Assembly: GCA_020629955.1 (NCBI GenBank)
Contig: JAHDCI010000003.1
Location: 1-64,000, forward strand
Direction: 5' to 3'
Source of the DNA: Myxococcota bacterium
GTDB taxonomy: Bacteria > Myxococcota_A > Polyangia > Polyangiales > Houyiibacteriaceae
DNA: 64,000 nucleotides
Part shown: one piece after another, positions 10,080-19,914 of the stretch
How the letters are laid out: each line of letters begins with the position of its first letter
How positions within the stretch are numbered: the stretch's first letter is position 1
Position numbers and translations under genes: made by a program
Notes under the pieces: generated by a model
Databases searched by the model: none
The model's input: the letters and a program-made list of their open reading frames with translations, nothing else
Told to the model about the DNA's origin: nothing

Positions 10080-11302
10080 GTGACCCCCGGTCAGTCGCTG
10101 CAGAAGTTGCGCGACGTTCCTATGGACGTCTCATCGCGCTGCTTTCGGCGACGACCGGGGATATCTCTATGGCGGAGGATGCGCTCGCCGAGGCCTTCGC
10201 CAGAGCGCTTCAAAAGTGGACAACGCCACCCTCGAATCCCGAGGCGTGGCTGTTGACCGTTGCTCGAAACATCCATCGCGACCGACGCAAAAGTGCAGCC
10301 GAGCGAACGCGTACCTCGTTGGAAGACGCGCCCGAAGCGAGCGTCGGACCGAAAGAAAGGCTCCTCGAGGAGGCGCTGCTCGCAGCGAACGAAGATCGTC
10401 GCCTCAAACTGCTCTTTGTCTGCGCGCACCCCGCAATCGCCGAGAGCGTTCGAACGCCGCTGATGTTGCAAACCGTGCTTGGGCTCGACGCGGCCCTCGT
10501 CGCCAATCTCTATTGCATGCCGGCCGCGACCCTTTCGCAGCGCCTCGTCCGCGCGAAACGAAAGATTCGGGATTCGAAGATTCCATTTCGAATTCCGGAC
10601 GGCGGGGAACTCGAAGAGCGTTTGCCTTTTGTCTTGGAAGCGATCTACGGGGCCTACGCTCTGGATTGGACCCGCGCCGACTCGCTGGAGGAAGACCTTC
10701 GCGGAGAAGCGCTTTTTCTCGCGAGCCTGGTGTGCGAGACGCTTGCGGTCCCAGAAGCGCTCGGTCTCTTTTCCCTCCTTGCATTTTCCGCAGCGCGTCA
10801 ACCAGCGCGCTTCGATCTTGAGGGGGCCGTCATCGCGCTTGAAGAGCAAGAGATGGATCGGTGGCACGCGCCGCTTTTTCGAGCGGGAGAGCGTGCCCTT
10901 GCGCAGGCTTCGATGGCCCGTACGCCGGGACGATTTCAGCTCGAGGCTGCGATTCAAGCAGCCCATATGTCGCGTCGACGGACCGGAGTGACTCCGTGGA
11001 AAGAGATCGCCGCGCTTTATGATGGCCTACTCTCTTTCGCTCCGACGCGCGGTGCGTTGGTGGCTCGGGCTGCAGCGCTGCTCTCTGCCCATGGACCTGA
11101 TGCCGCCCTTCGATCGCTCGAGGGGAATCTCGCTGAGCTTCAGGATTTTCAGCCCTATTGGGCCACGTTGGCGCACGCTCGTCTCGAGATGGGAGAGATC
11201 GAAGAAGCGAAGGCTGCGTTGGGCCGAGCGATCTCGCTTTGCACCGAACACAGCCTCCGGCTTGTCCTCGAGCGGAAGCTCGAGTCACTTCGCACCCTTT
11301 GA
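10076..11302 (+). CDS. ECF sigma factor with C-terminal extension (ECF42-like)
   Basis: GTG start overlapping the DGPF gene stop (GTGA); AEDALAEAFARALQKW, LLTVARNIHRDR, long C-terminal TPR-like region. Confidence 0.9.
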   Translation: MSDPRSVAAEVARRSYGRLIALLSATTGDISMAEDALAEAFARALQKWTTPPSNPEAWLLTVARNIHRDRRKSAAERTRTSLEDAPEASVGPKERLLEEALLAANEDRRLKLLFVCAHPAIAESVRTPLMLQTVLGLDAALVANLYCMPAATLSQRLVRAKRKIRDSKIPFRIPDGGELEERLPFVLEAIYGAYALDWTRADSLEEDLRGEALFLASLVCETLAVPEALGLFSLLAFSAARQPARFDLEGAVIALEEQEMDRWHAPLFRAGERALAQASMARTPGRFQLEAAIQAAHMSRRRTGVTPWKEIAALYDGLLSFAPTRGALVARAAALLSAHGPDAALRSLEGNLAELQDFQPYWATLAHARLEMGEIEEAKAALGRAISLCTEHSLRLVLERKLESLRTL

Positions 11303-11367
11303 CAAACTGCCGCTCCTATTTTTACTTCACGTTCAGCGCGGGGGTTCATCTACGCTGCGCGTTTTGT

Positions 11368-12510
11368 TCAGGCGATCGAGAGACGGGTCTTTCGTCCCAC
11401 TCGGACGCGGTTTCCACGCCAGCTCACGTGTCGCCGGACCGGTCCCATCACCCACGCCGCGAGTACGAGGATGTCCCGAAGTGCGATGAGCGGAAGCGCC
11501 TGAAGGACCTCCCCAAGGGTCTGCATCCGTGGCTGCGAAGTGCCGCGGAGGAGCGTCCACTGAATCGCCTCGCGGAGCATCGTTACGCCTGCGCCAATGA
11601 CGAGTCCGAGGGCGAGGTTACCGCCAATGAATGGCGCCATCATTCCAAGCACGAGGGGCATCGAGAGAGGCTCGAGAAAATAGATCCCCGGGGTCAGCCG
11701 CGCGCGCATCATCGCCCATCGCTTTTGTCGCTGGTAGAAGCCGTTGAGGGTCTGACCTTCGGTGATGTTGGTAATCGGCGTCGGCGCGACCTGGACGCGA
11801 AGTCCCGCGTGTTCGAAGCGCTTTCCCAGCACGTAGTCTTCGGCCAGCGTGTTCGCGACACTGGCGAGGCCACCAACGTTCCGCAGCGTGCTGAGGCGAA
11901 ACATCATCGACTTGCCGATGACGGCCGCGTTGCGGAAGGCGACATTTGACGCCGCGATACCGGAGGCGATCTGACCCGCGAGGTGAAGGTTCTCGACCAT
12001 CGCGCCAAGCGACTGTCCGCGACCCACGATCAAGCTTGTGACCAGTCCATCTTCTTCTTCGAGAAGATGCGCCATCTCGGCGACGTAGTGGGACGGCACC
12101 TGCACGTTGCTATCGCTGATCACCGCGATGTCGTGTTTCGCGTGTCGAAGCATCGCGCGGAGGTTTCGCACCTTCGGGTTCAATCCGCTGGCCGAGGGGA
12201 GCGACGCATCGGCAATCACAAGTTCGGCATCGACCTCCGGGTAGGCATGGAGCAGCGAGCGAACGACTTCGACCGCGGGGTCGCTGATCCGCTCGACACC
12301 AAAGAGGATCTGGGTCTCAACACCGTCCTGCTGGAAGAACGTCTCCAGGTTCTCCCGGAGGGAGGGATCGGCGCCGCAGAGCGGTTTGAGGATTGTGACG
12401 GATTCCTTTGGCTCAGGCGTGAAGGTCCGCAGCCGAGCGATGCCGATCCCAACAAGACCAACGAGCGAGAAGATTGCGCAGAGGAGAACGAGAGCGAGAT
12501 AGATGAACAT
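11368..12510 (-). CDS. Ceramide glucosyltransferase-like / HpnI-like glycosyltransferase
   Basis: VTILKPLCGADPSLRENLETFF, D..SDSNV, AEDYVLGKR, QRQKRWA. Confidence 0.85.
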   Translation of the reverse strand: MFIYLALVLLCAIFSLVGLVGIGIARLRTFTPEPKESVTILKPLCGADPSLRENLETFFQQDGVETQILFGVERISDPAVEVVRSLLHAYPEVDAELVIADASLPSASGLNPKVRNLRAMLRHAKHDIAVISDSNVQVPSHYVAEMAHLLEEEDGLVTSLIVGRGQSLGAMVENLHLAGQIASGIAASNVAFRNAAVIGKSMMFRLSTLRNVGGLASVANTLAEDYVLGKRFEHAGLRVQVAPTPITNITEGQTLNGFYQRQKRWAMMRARLTPGIYFLEPLSMPLVLGMMAPFIGGNLALGLVIGAGVTMLREAIQWTLLRGTSQPRMQTLGEVLQALPLIALRDILVLAAWVMGPVRRHVSWRGNRVRVGRKTRLSIA

Positions 12511-12670
12511 GCTCGAAGGACATAGCGAGAAGCGTTCCAGATTGAATTGATTAAAGAAAACGCCGCGCTGAACCGGTAGGTGTATCAAAAATTCACGCGC
12601 GTTCGTGAATTGCGGCAACGGGCGATGTGCGTATTGGAGCTTGATGTCGTGGTGAGATGATCGTTGTGAT

Positions 12671-13588
12671 TTGACATTGCTGAGTCGTTCTCGCTCAATA
12701 AGCCTCGTGCGACTGATGGAAGGCGAAATTCCTGCTGAGGGATTGGTGGAGAAGCTTCATGAGATCGAAGCGTTATGCGCCACCGGCAGGCTCTGCTTTC
12801 GATCTCCGAGCGGTGAGGGGGAGGTTCGCCTGACGCGCGGAGAGTTCGCAGAGGGAGATGACGAAGCCCTCGAAGAATTGCTCGAGCTTCGCGAAGGGAG
12901 CTTTTGGATCATTCAAGAGCTTCCCTCGCTCTCCGTCTCGCGTGGGGATGCGACCCGTAAGGAAGGCTCGCTCGAGGTCCATGTGCCAGCCGACCTCATG
13001 AACTATTGCGAACGCGCTGGCCTCTCTGGGGCGCTGGCCTTTTCGTTTCGAGGAGCAAGCGCGACATTGAAGTACCGCGCGGGAGAGCTGAGCGATATCG
13101 AACTTTCCGGCGTGTCCGATCTCTCCGATGTGTTCGGATGGACCGACGGTGCGTTTGTGATTCACGCGCGCGAAGAAAAGTCGAAACGAGAGAGCACTGA
13201 GCAGTTTCTGACGGTTGTTGAAGTTGCGCTACGGGAGATTGAAAGGGAACGCGAAGAGCGCCGGCCGGCGACTCGTTCGAGCCCGGAAATGCCCCCGCTC
13301 CCAACCCCTTCGGAGCTGCCGACTCTCAAGTTCAAACGTCCCAAACCGGAAGAGCGGCGAAAAGACCAAACGGTTCGCGTCATCTACATCAACGATGATA
13401 AAGAGAGCGAACCGCCCCGCGCGAAGAGCGCGAAGGAGAAGAAGATGAGCGAAGCCAAGACCGAAGTAACCAGCGAAGCGAATGACGAATCGCGTGGTCT
13501 GCCGCGCACCCTTGTCAGCGTCGCAATCACCCTCTTCGTAATGATCTTGGCGCTGGTCTTTATTGCGCAGCTTCCGCCTCTCGACTGA
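12671..13588 (+). CDS. DUF4388 (PATAN-like)-domain protein with C-terminal TM
   Basis: SGALAFSFRGASATLKYRAGELSDIE...DLSDVFGWTDGAFVI; hydrophobic C-terminus. Confidence 0.65.
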   Translation: MTLLSRSRSISLVRLMEGEIPAEGLVEKLHEIEALCATGRLCFRSPSGEGEVRLTRGEFAEGDDEALEELLELREGSFWIIQELPSLSVSRGDATRKEGSLEVHVPADLMNYCERAGLSGALAFSFRGASATLKYRAGELSDIELSGVSDLSDVFGWTDGAFVIHAREEKSKRESTEQFLTVVEVALREIEREREERRPATRSSPEMPPLPTPSELPTLKFKRPKPEERRKDQTVRVIYINDDKESEPPRAKSAKEKKMSEAKTEVTSEANDESRGLPRTLVSVAITLFVMILALVFIAQLPPLD

Positions 13589-13686
13589 ACGAGTCGGTCT
13601 CCGGAGCGGGGCCGGTTCTCGCATCCTTCATTGCCCGTCGATTGTCCACGCTTTTCCGCTTCTTCTCAAACTGTTACCCTTGCGTC

Positions 13687-14385
13687 ATGCGCGCTGAGAA
13701 AAAGCTCCTGGAATCGCTCTCTCAGTATGGGCTCGACCTGCTATGGCGCTTCGATCTCAAGGCGTATAACGCCTTCGCGGAGCTAAATCCCAGGCTCCAT
13801 CCACTCGAAGATTTTGGGCACGCGCACCCGAGGACCTACTTGCTCGGGAACACGCGCGCACTCTGGCAACCCTTCGCGAATGCCTACGTCGATTCTGCCG
13901 AGATTCAGAAGCACGCGGACCCTCTTGAGCACTATATCGAACTTTCGGTGAACGAAGTTTTGGAGGAGCTCGATGTACGTGGCGCGGCTTTCTTTGGACA
14001 TGAATCGGGCGATCGTCTGGTGTCTCTCACCGAAGCGGGCCGTTTGACGGGCGAGATGAGTCTTGGCCCAGCGCACCTTTGCGTACATTCGTCGCTCGGT
14101 TCTTGGTTTGGGCTTCGAGCGATCATCGTTCTCGACATTCCCTCGGATGAGTTCGCCCCCCGGGATCCAAACCTCTGCGATGGCTGCGACGCGCCCTGCG
14201 TTACGGCGCTCGAACAGGCGCGCACCGGCACGACCCCCCCGACCGCAGGAGATGTCGTCTCCAACTGGCGCGAGTGGGTCAAGGTTCGAACTGTCTGTCC
14301 GCTGGGAGAGGGCTCCGAGTACGGTCCTCAGCAACTTGAGTATCACTACACCCGTCGAAAATCGCTGATCTACCCCGAGCGGTAG
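13687..14385 (+). CDS. CblC (MMACHC)/QueG-superfamily-like cobalamin-binding protein
   Basis: CVHSSLGSWFGLRAIIVL and NWREWVKVRTVCPLGEGSEYGPQQLEYHY resemble MMACHC; plus CDGCDAPC. Confidence 0.6.
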   Translation: MRAEKKLLESLSQYGLDLLWRFDLKAYNAFAELNPRLHPLEDFGHAHPRTYLLGNTRALWQPFANAYVDSAEIQKHADPLEHYIELSVNEVLEELDVRGAAFFGHESGDRLVSLTEAGRLTGEMSLGPAHLCVHSSLGSWFGLRAIIVLDIPSDEFAPRDPNLCDGCDAPCVTALEQARTGTTPPTAGDVVSNWREWVKVRTVCPLGEGSEYGPQQLEYHYTRRKSLIYPER

Positions 14386-14634
14386 TCGATACACCTTGGG
14401 GACGTGCGGAACTCTACGGTAAAGGAACATCGCTTGTTGCGATCGGGGGATCGGCCGTTCTTTCGCAAACGTCGCGGAAGTTGCCGGGGAGATGGGCCGT
14501 CTTCTCGCGAAGAGAACGTTCGTTCGGCCTCTCGAGGCGCCATGGTCCTTCGCGGAGACCCCACTTGAACATGTCGCCGGGTTTCCGGAAGAACCATGTG
14601 CGGATGACGCGTCACGGGCTATGCTAGCCATCTC

Positions 14635-15726
14635 GTGTCCAAGCGTGATTATTACGAAGTCCTCGGCGTCGAACGCGACGCGGACGATGCGACGATCAAA
14701 AAGGCGTATCGCGCCCTCGCCCGGAAGTACCACCCGGACAAAAACCCAGATGATCCAGATGCTGCGGAGGAGAAGTTCAAAGAGGCTTCCGAAGCTTTCC
14801 GGGTTCTTAGTGACGCCGAACAACGCCGAAGATACGACCGCATGGGGCACGGTGCGTTCTCCGGCGGAGGTCAGGCAGATTTTAACCCCTCGGACTTCAG
14901 CGGATTTCAAGATGTGCTCCAAGGGATTTTCGGCGATCTTTTCGCCGCCCGTCAAAAGCCACCTGGGCGCGACCTTACCTACGATCTGAACCTCAGCTTT
15001 GAGGAAGCAGCGCGGGGCGTCGAAAAGACGATCCAAATCCGAAAGCCCGGACCTTGTGGGCGGTGCGAAGGCGTCGGGGCGGAGCCGGGCACACCCGTGA
15101 ACCAATGCTCGCAGTGTAACGGTCAGGGCATGGTTCGTTTTCAGCGCGGCTTCTTCTCCTCCGCGAGGACCTGTCCTGCGTGCAACGGGCGCGGCAAACG
15201 GTTCCGTACGCCGTGCACGGAGTGTCGCGGCGAAGCGCAAGTGCTCCGCGATGAGTCGCTTAACGTGAGGGTTCCGGCCGGCGTGGATCAGGGTGCGGTT
15301 CGCACGGTGCGGGGCGGAGGAGAGATCGGGCCTGGCGGGGCGGGCGATCTTCACCTCACGATTCATATTGAGGAGCACCCGATTTTCGGACGCGAAGGCG
15401 TCGATATTCTCTGCGAGATTCCGATCAGCTTTGCCGAGGCGGTTTTGGGTGGTTCGCTCGAGATCCCCACTCTCGACGGCAACGTGCAGATGAAGTTGCC
15501 GGCGGGCACGCAATCGGGAAAGGTCTTCCGCCTGCGGGGCAAAGGCGTCAGCGCCTATGGCGGCGTGGGGAAGGGCGACCAGCTCGTGACCGTGGTCGTT
15601 GAGGTCCCCGAGAAGATCAATAAGAAGCAACGAAAGCTCATTGAAGAACTCGCCCGCGAGCTCGGTACCGAGACTCACCCACAGCGCGCGAGCTTTATCG
15701 ACAAGCTTCGCGGTCTTCTCGACTGA
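14635..15726 (+). CDS. dnaJ: Chaperone DnaJ
   Basis: J domain (DYYEVLGVERDADD...HPDKN), four CxxCxGxG-type zinc motifs, GTG start. Confidence 0.95.
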   Translation: MSKRDYYEVLGVERDADDATIKKAYRALARKYHPDKNPDDPDAAEEKFKEASEAFRVLSDAEQRRRYDRMGHGAFSGGGQADFNPSDFSGFQDVLQGIFGDLFAARQKPPGRDLTYDLNLSFEEAARGVEKTIQIRKPGPCGRCEGVGAEPGTPVNQCSQCNGQGMVRFQRGFFSSARTCPACNGRGKRFRTPCTECRGEAQVLRDESLNVRVPAGVDQGAVRTVRGGGEIGPGGAGDLHLTIHIEEHPIFGREGVDILCEIPISFAEAVLGGSLEIPTLDGNVQMKLPAGTQSGKVFRLRGKGVSAYGGVGKGDQLVTVVVEVPEKINKKQRKLIEELARELGTETHPQRASFIDKLRGLLD

Positions 15727-15844
15727 CAGGGCTTTTCTCTTTCGTTTCGGCCTCGTCAAAAGAGGTCGAAGACGACGTGCCGTCCCACGCTATCCGGGTT
15801 AGGGTTGGCCCTCGCGAAATCCGCGAGAAAGACAAGACATCGGC

Positions 15845-16906
15845 ATGGCAGAGACGAAGAAGATCGCAACGATTGGTGGAGACGGCATCGGCCCGGAGGT
15901 GGTCGCCCAAGGTGTCCGGATTCTGGAAGCGGTCGCGGGCCGTTTTGGGCACGATCTCGACCTTGTGCACCTCGACCTCGGAGCCGATCGATTTCTTCGC
16001 GATGGGACGACGTTTCCGGAAGAAACGAAGGCGATGATCGAAAACGAGTGCGACGCGGTTCTCCTCGGCGCCCTCGGTGACCCTCGCGTACCTTCCATGG
16101 AGCACGCTCGCGATATCCTCTTTGGTCTTCGTTTTGGGCTCGACCTCTACTGCAACTTCCGCCCAGTGCATTGCATTCACGATCGACTCATGCCGCTTCG
16201 CGATCGCTCGGCGAGTGACTGTCAGATCTCCGTTTTCCGGGAGAATACGGAGGGCCTCTACGTTGGGGTTGGCGGGAACTTCAAAAAAGGCACGCCTGAC
16301 GAGATCGCCATTCAGGAGAGCATCAATACGCGCAAAGGCGTCGAGCGCGTGATTGTGGCGGCGTTCGAACACGCGAAGTCGATCGGCGCGAAGACCGTGC
16401 ACATGGCCGACAAGCACAACGCTCTCCCCCAGGGCCACGGCCTTTGGCTTCGGACTTTCCGCGAAATCGCGGAGCGCTACGATGGAATCGAAGCGAAGCA
16501 CGTCTTCGTGGACGCGCTTTGCCTTTTCCTCATCCAAGACCCCTCGCAGTTTGAGGTGATCGTCACCTGCAATCTCTTCGGCGATATCGTGACCGACCTC
16601 GGCGCTGCGCTACAGGGCGGCATGGGAATGAGCGCGAGTGGGAACGTGCACCCTGGCAAGGTGAGCATGTTCGAGCCGGTCCACGGCAGTGCGCCTCCTC
16701 TTGCAGGCAAAGACATCGCCAATCCCTTCGCGACGATTCTTAGCGCCGGAATGATGCTGACCCACCTCGGGCTTGAGGGAGAAGAGCTCCTGACGAACGC
16801 GGTGCGCGGCGCGATCGCGGACGGTGAGTGCACGACGGATGTTGGCGGTCAGCTTGGCACCGTCGCAGCAGGCGACGCGATTCTTCGACGGATCGAAGCG
16901 AGTTGA
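15845..16906 (+). CDS. Isocitrate/isopropylmalate dehydrogenase family (LeuB-like)
   Basis: IGGDGIGPEVVAQG, FRENTEGLYVGVGG, HMADKHNAL, FEPVHGSAPPLAGKDIANP. Confidence 0.92.
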   Translation: MAETKKIATIGGDGIGPEVVAQGVRILEAVAGRFGHDLDLVHLDLGADRFLRDGTTFPEETKAMIENECDAVLLGALGDPRVPSMEHARDILFGLRFGLDLYCNFRPVHCIHDRLMPLRDRSASDCQISVFRENTEGLYVGVGGNFKKGTPDEIAIQESINTRKGVERVIVAAFEHAKSIGAKTVHMADKHNALPQGHGLWLRTFREIAERYDGIEAKHVFVDALCLFLIQDPSQFEVIVTCNLFGDIVTDLGAALQGGMGMSASGNVHPGKVSMFEPVHGSAPPLAGKDIANPFATILSAGMMLTHLGLEGEELLTNAVRGAIADGECTTDVGGQLGTVAAGDAILRRIEAS

Positions 16907-17895
16907 TCCCACGCGCGACCCGGCTTGCTGCGGCTGCCTTAGCGGTCGCGGCGCTGATCGCGATCGGCGAATTGATCGCGCACGGCGTTCAAGCTTCGCG
17001 AGCGGTGGACGCGGAGGACTGGGCTGCCGTTGGCGCGCATTTGCGCGAGCGCTTTGAGCCCGGCGATACAATCCTTGTTTCGCCGGAGTGGGCCGACCCG
17101 CTACTCCGAACCGAGCTTGGAGATCTGATTCCACCTCCTCACGCCGGTCGCAGCGACCTGGCGGCGTATCGACGTGTTTTCGAAGTCAGCCTGAGAGGTC
17201 ATCGCTCTCCATGGGTGCAGGGAATGTCGGAGGCGAGCTCGGAGGATGTCGGTCGGGTACGGATCCGCCGATATGACCTCGGAGAGCCCTCTGTCCGTTA
17301 CGACTTGGTTGAGCATCTCGCGGATGCGCAGGTGACGCTAAACGGGAACCCGTGTCCGCGCGTAAATCGTCCCAATAGTACTGGCGGCGCGTTTCGTGGT
17401 CCTGCGATTCCTCGTGAGCGCTTTCATTGTGGGCCAGAGGACTACTTCTACATTGGGCAAACGGTCCTGGAAGACCTGGACCTCACGCCGCGCTACTGCG
17501 TTTGGACCCATCCGCATCGAGACCAAAGCGTTCAGGCGGTTCGATACGAGATTCCGAACTCGGAGCGTTTTGTTTTTTATTCCGGAATGGAATACGGGTC
17601 CGCTCGGGAACTTCACGGTGGGGCGGTGACGGTCGACGTTGCGTTCTATCGCGGAGATGTCTTGCTGGAAGAAGGGTATCTCGACACCCATCGAGATGGC
17701 GACGGATGGAAACGCGTGGAGCGTGCCGTCCCAGAAGGGGCCGATGGGGTAGAGGTCCGCATTTTTGCCGTTGACCCCGGGCACCGATGGTTCTGCTGGG
17801 CCGGCTCGCTTCGGGGACCCGCTCGGGAACACGGCGAAGGACGCAGTCGAGGCGGAGTGCGCTTCTTTCAGGTGACGGAGCCCGAAAACGAATAG
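16903..17895 (+). CDS. Hypothetical membrane-anchored protein
   Basis: TTG start overlapping upstream stop; N-terminal hydrophobic segment. Confidence 0.6.
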   Translation: MIPRATRLAAAALAVAALIAIGELIAHGVQASRAVDAEDWAAVGAHLRERFEPGDTILVSPEWADPLLRTELGDLIPPPHAGRSDLAAYRRVFEVSLRGHRSPWVQGMSEASSEDVGRVRIRRYDLGEPSVRYDLVEHLADAQVTLNGNPCPRVNRPNSTGGAFRGPAIPRERFHCGPEDYFYIGQTVLEDLDLTPRYCVWTHPHRDQSVQAVRYEIPNSERFVFYSGMEYGSARELHGGAVTVDVAFYRGDVLLEEGYLDTHRDGDGWKRVERAVPEGADGVEVRIFAVDPGHRWFCWAGSLRGPAREHGEGRSRGGVRFFQVTEPENE

Positions 17896-17920
17896 CCCTC
17901 CATCGGGAGACGATGGAGGG
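17896..17920. terminator. Bidirectional terminator hairpin between convergent genes
   Basis: CCCTCCATCG-GGAGA-CGATGGAGGG, 10-bp perfect stem. Confidence 0.7.
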
Positions 17921-17950
17921 CCTTCGTTCGCGTGAAACTCGGCGAAGCGA

Positions 17951-19462
17951 CTAAGCGGCTTTGCTCCGCTTGCGTACGTCTGCCAGCAACTCTGCGGCGC
18001 GCCAGACGATCGCGTTGATCGAGTGCTGCGGGTTCACGCCAAGGTTCGTCGGGAAGACCGACGCGTCCATGACGGAGAGGTTTCGATACTTGTGCGAAGT
18101 CAGCGTTGGATCGACCACGCTCTGCTTCGGATCGTGACCGGCGACGGCTGTTCCGAAGAGATGGGAGGCGACGAGGTGAATCGCGCCCCGCTTCCACTTT
18201 CGATGGGCGTGCTCGTCGAGCATTGCCTCCGAGGTCAGTACTTCGGGCAGGCCGGTGATGCCAGGATAGACCTCGGTGGCGCCTGCGCGGAACATCATCC
18301 GCATCAGTAGCACCATGGCTTCTTGCGCCTTTCGAAGGTCATCGCTGGTGGGCTCATAGACCGCGATCGGTGCTCCGCCTGGACCTGAGTAGATGCGTCC
18401 CTTGGCCTGCATGCGTACCTGCGCGCACCACTGCGCGTAGTGGTCCATCATGCCCATTCGCTTCTGCCATTCTTTCCCGACACCGGGGAGCCGGGCCGCC
18501 AAAAGCTCGGGCGGCAATGAGAGTGACTCAAGCTTATAACCGAGGTGCCGAAGCGGGACTTCGTAGCCCTGCGTCGCGCCGAAAGTCATCCGAACCGGCT
18601 CGGGAAACTGACCTACGATCGCTGCTCCAGGATGCGCTTGAAAGCGCCGGCCGACCATTCCCCGCATGCCGCTTCGAAGCAAAATGCCAGGGGTGTGTAC
18701 GACGCCGGCGGAGACGACCACATGCTCGGCGCGGACGCGGAAACGGGCTTCGGGTTTCCGGGTTTCGGGATCCATCACGGAGCCGAGAACACCGACAACT
18801 TTTCCGCGTTCGATCCAGAGCCGGTCGACGCGGCGAAGCGTCTGCAGGCGCGCCCCAAAACGCTGTGCCGTCGGCACAAACGATACGTCCATGCTGCGGC
18901 GTCGTTCGTTCGGGCAACCTTGCAGACACTGGGAGGACCCTTCGCAACGTCCCGCGTTTCTCTCCATGGATTTACCGGGGAGCCCCATGAGGTCCGACGC
19001 GCGCCGCATCATCGCCGCGTTGCCGCCCAGGACATCATCGCCGGTTGTCTCCACCTCGAGTTCGTCTTCGATGGTCTCGTAGATTCGGTCCATCTCAGAA
19101 CGCTCGAGGAGTGGCGCGAGGCCGTGATTTTTGATCCAATCCTCTCGGACATCCTCTGGAAGACGCCAGATGATCCCCGAGTTGATCGCGGTGCTTCCTC
19201 CGACGCAGGAACCCTGCATGAGCGGCATTGGAGCAAGCCCTGCGGTTGTCTGTGTGCCGGCGCCGCGCATCGCGCTGCTGAGCGCACCGATAATATCCCG
19301 GGGTCGATTCTTCGTGTGAAGACGCGGGCCCTCCTCGAGCATCAAGACATCAATGCCCTTTTCGGCAAGCACTCGTGCAGCGGTGGCACCACCAGCGCCA
19401 GTCCCAACGATGACGACTTCCGCACGCTCGTCCTGAATCTTTTTTCGCCACGGTCCGATCAT
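17951..19462 (-). CDS. GMC-family oxidoreductase
   Basis: VVIVGTGAGGATAARVLAEKG...LEEGP, GSCVGGSTAINSG, C-terminal NPQHSINAIVWRAAE. Confidence 0.93.
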   Translation of the reverse strand: MIGPWRKKIQDERAEVVIVGTGAGGATAARVLAEKGIDVLMLEEGPRLHTKNRPRDIIGALSSAMRGAGTQTTAGLAPMPLMQGSCVGGSTAINSGIIWRLPEDVREDWIKNHGLAPLLERSEMDRIYETIEDELEVETTGDDVLGGNAAMMRRASDLMGLPGKSMERNAGRCEGSSQCLQGCPNERRRSMDVSFVPTAQRFGARLQTLRRVDRLWIERGKVVGVLGSVMDPETRKPEARFRVRAEHVVVSAGVVHTPGILLRSGMRGMVGRRFQAHPGAAIVGQFPEPVRMTFGATQGYEVPLRHLGYKLESLSLPPELLAARLPGVGKEWQKRMGMMDHYAQWCAQVRMQAKGRIYSGPGGAPIAVYEPTSDDLRKAQEAMVLLMRMMFRAGATEVYPGITGLPEVLTSEAMLDEHAHRKWKRGAIHLVASHLFGTAVAGHDPKQSVVDPTLTSHKYRNLSVMDASVFPTNLGVNPQHSINAIVWRAAELLADVRKRSKAA

Positions 19463-19914
19463 TTTGCGCTCTCCGACTTCTTCTTGATGCGTAGCTTTAT
19501 GGGGGTGCCTGAATCTCTCTCTTTGTCATATCGAGAGCGTCGACGAATATCGTCGACACCGAGCAAGGCCATCCCTGTCTGAACCTTTAGGAGCCACGTC
19601 AGCTCGCGAACCGCGGCGTTCGAGTGGGCGCTCAGTTCGCCAAGAAGCTCTGTTCGCTCCTCACGCGAGAGCCCATTCACCGACTTGAGCCCGCGCCCCG
19701 TCCATACGGGGGACGTCGCGATCATAACAACCGCGGCGCGGAGCCCGAGTTTCGCAACCGGCGTCGCGTGCCGGTTGAGCACAGCGAAGTCGTCGGCGTA
19801 GTCGACTTCGCCTGGCGCCGGTGCAAGTTCGCCCTCTTCCGTGATCGTCGAAGGTGGAGCGAAGCTCTCGAAGATGGATTGAATCCACTTCTTTTCAGGA
19901 GATGTCAGCTTCAT
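19459..19914 (-). CDS. Hypothetical protein, probable partner of the GMC oxidoreductase
   Basis: Overlaps the GMC gene start by 4 nt; same strand. Confidence 0.7.
   Translation of the reverse strand: MKLTSPEKKWIQSIFESFAPPSTITEEGELAPAPGEVDYADDFAVLNRHATPVAKLGLRAAVVMIATSPVWTGRGLKSVNGLSREERTELLGELSAHSNAAVRELTWLLKVQTGMALLGVDDIRRRSRYDKERDSGTPIKLRIKKKSESAK

Noticed and set aside
14390-14634. Search for a CIRCE element (TTAGCACTC-N9-GAGTGCTAA) upstream of dnaJ and hrcA
   Set aside because: Not seen in either upstream region by eye; no claim made about HrcA control here.
13783-15759. 658-aa minus-strand ORF opposite the CblC-like gene and dnaJ
   Set aside because: Spans two confident plus-strand genes and their intergenic gap; antisense artefact.
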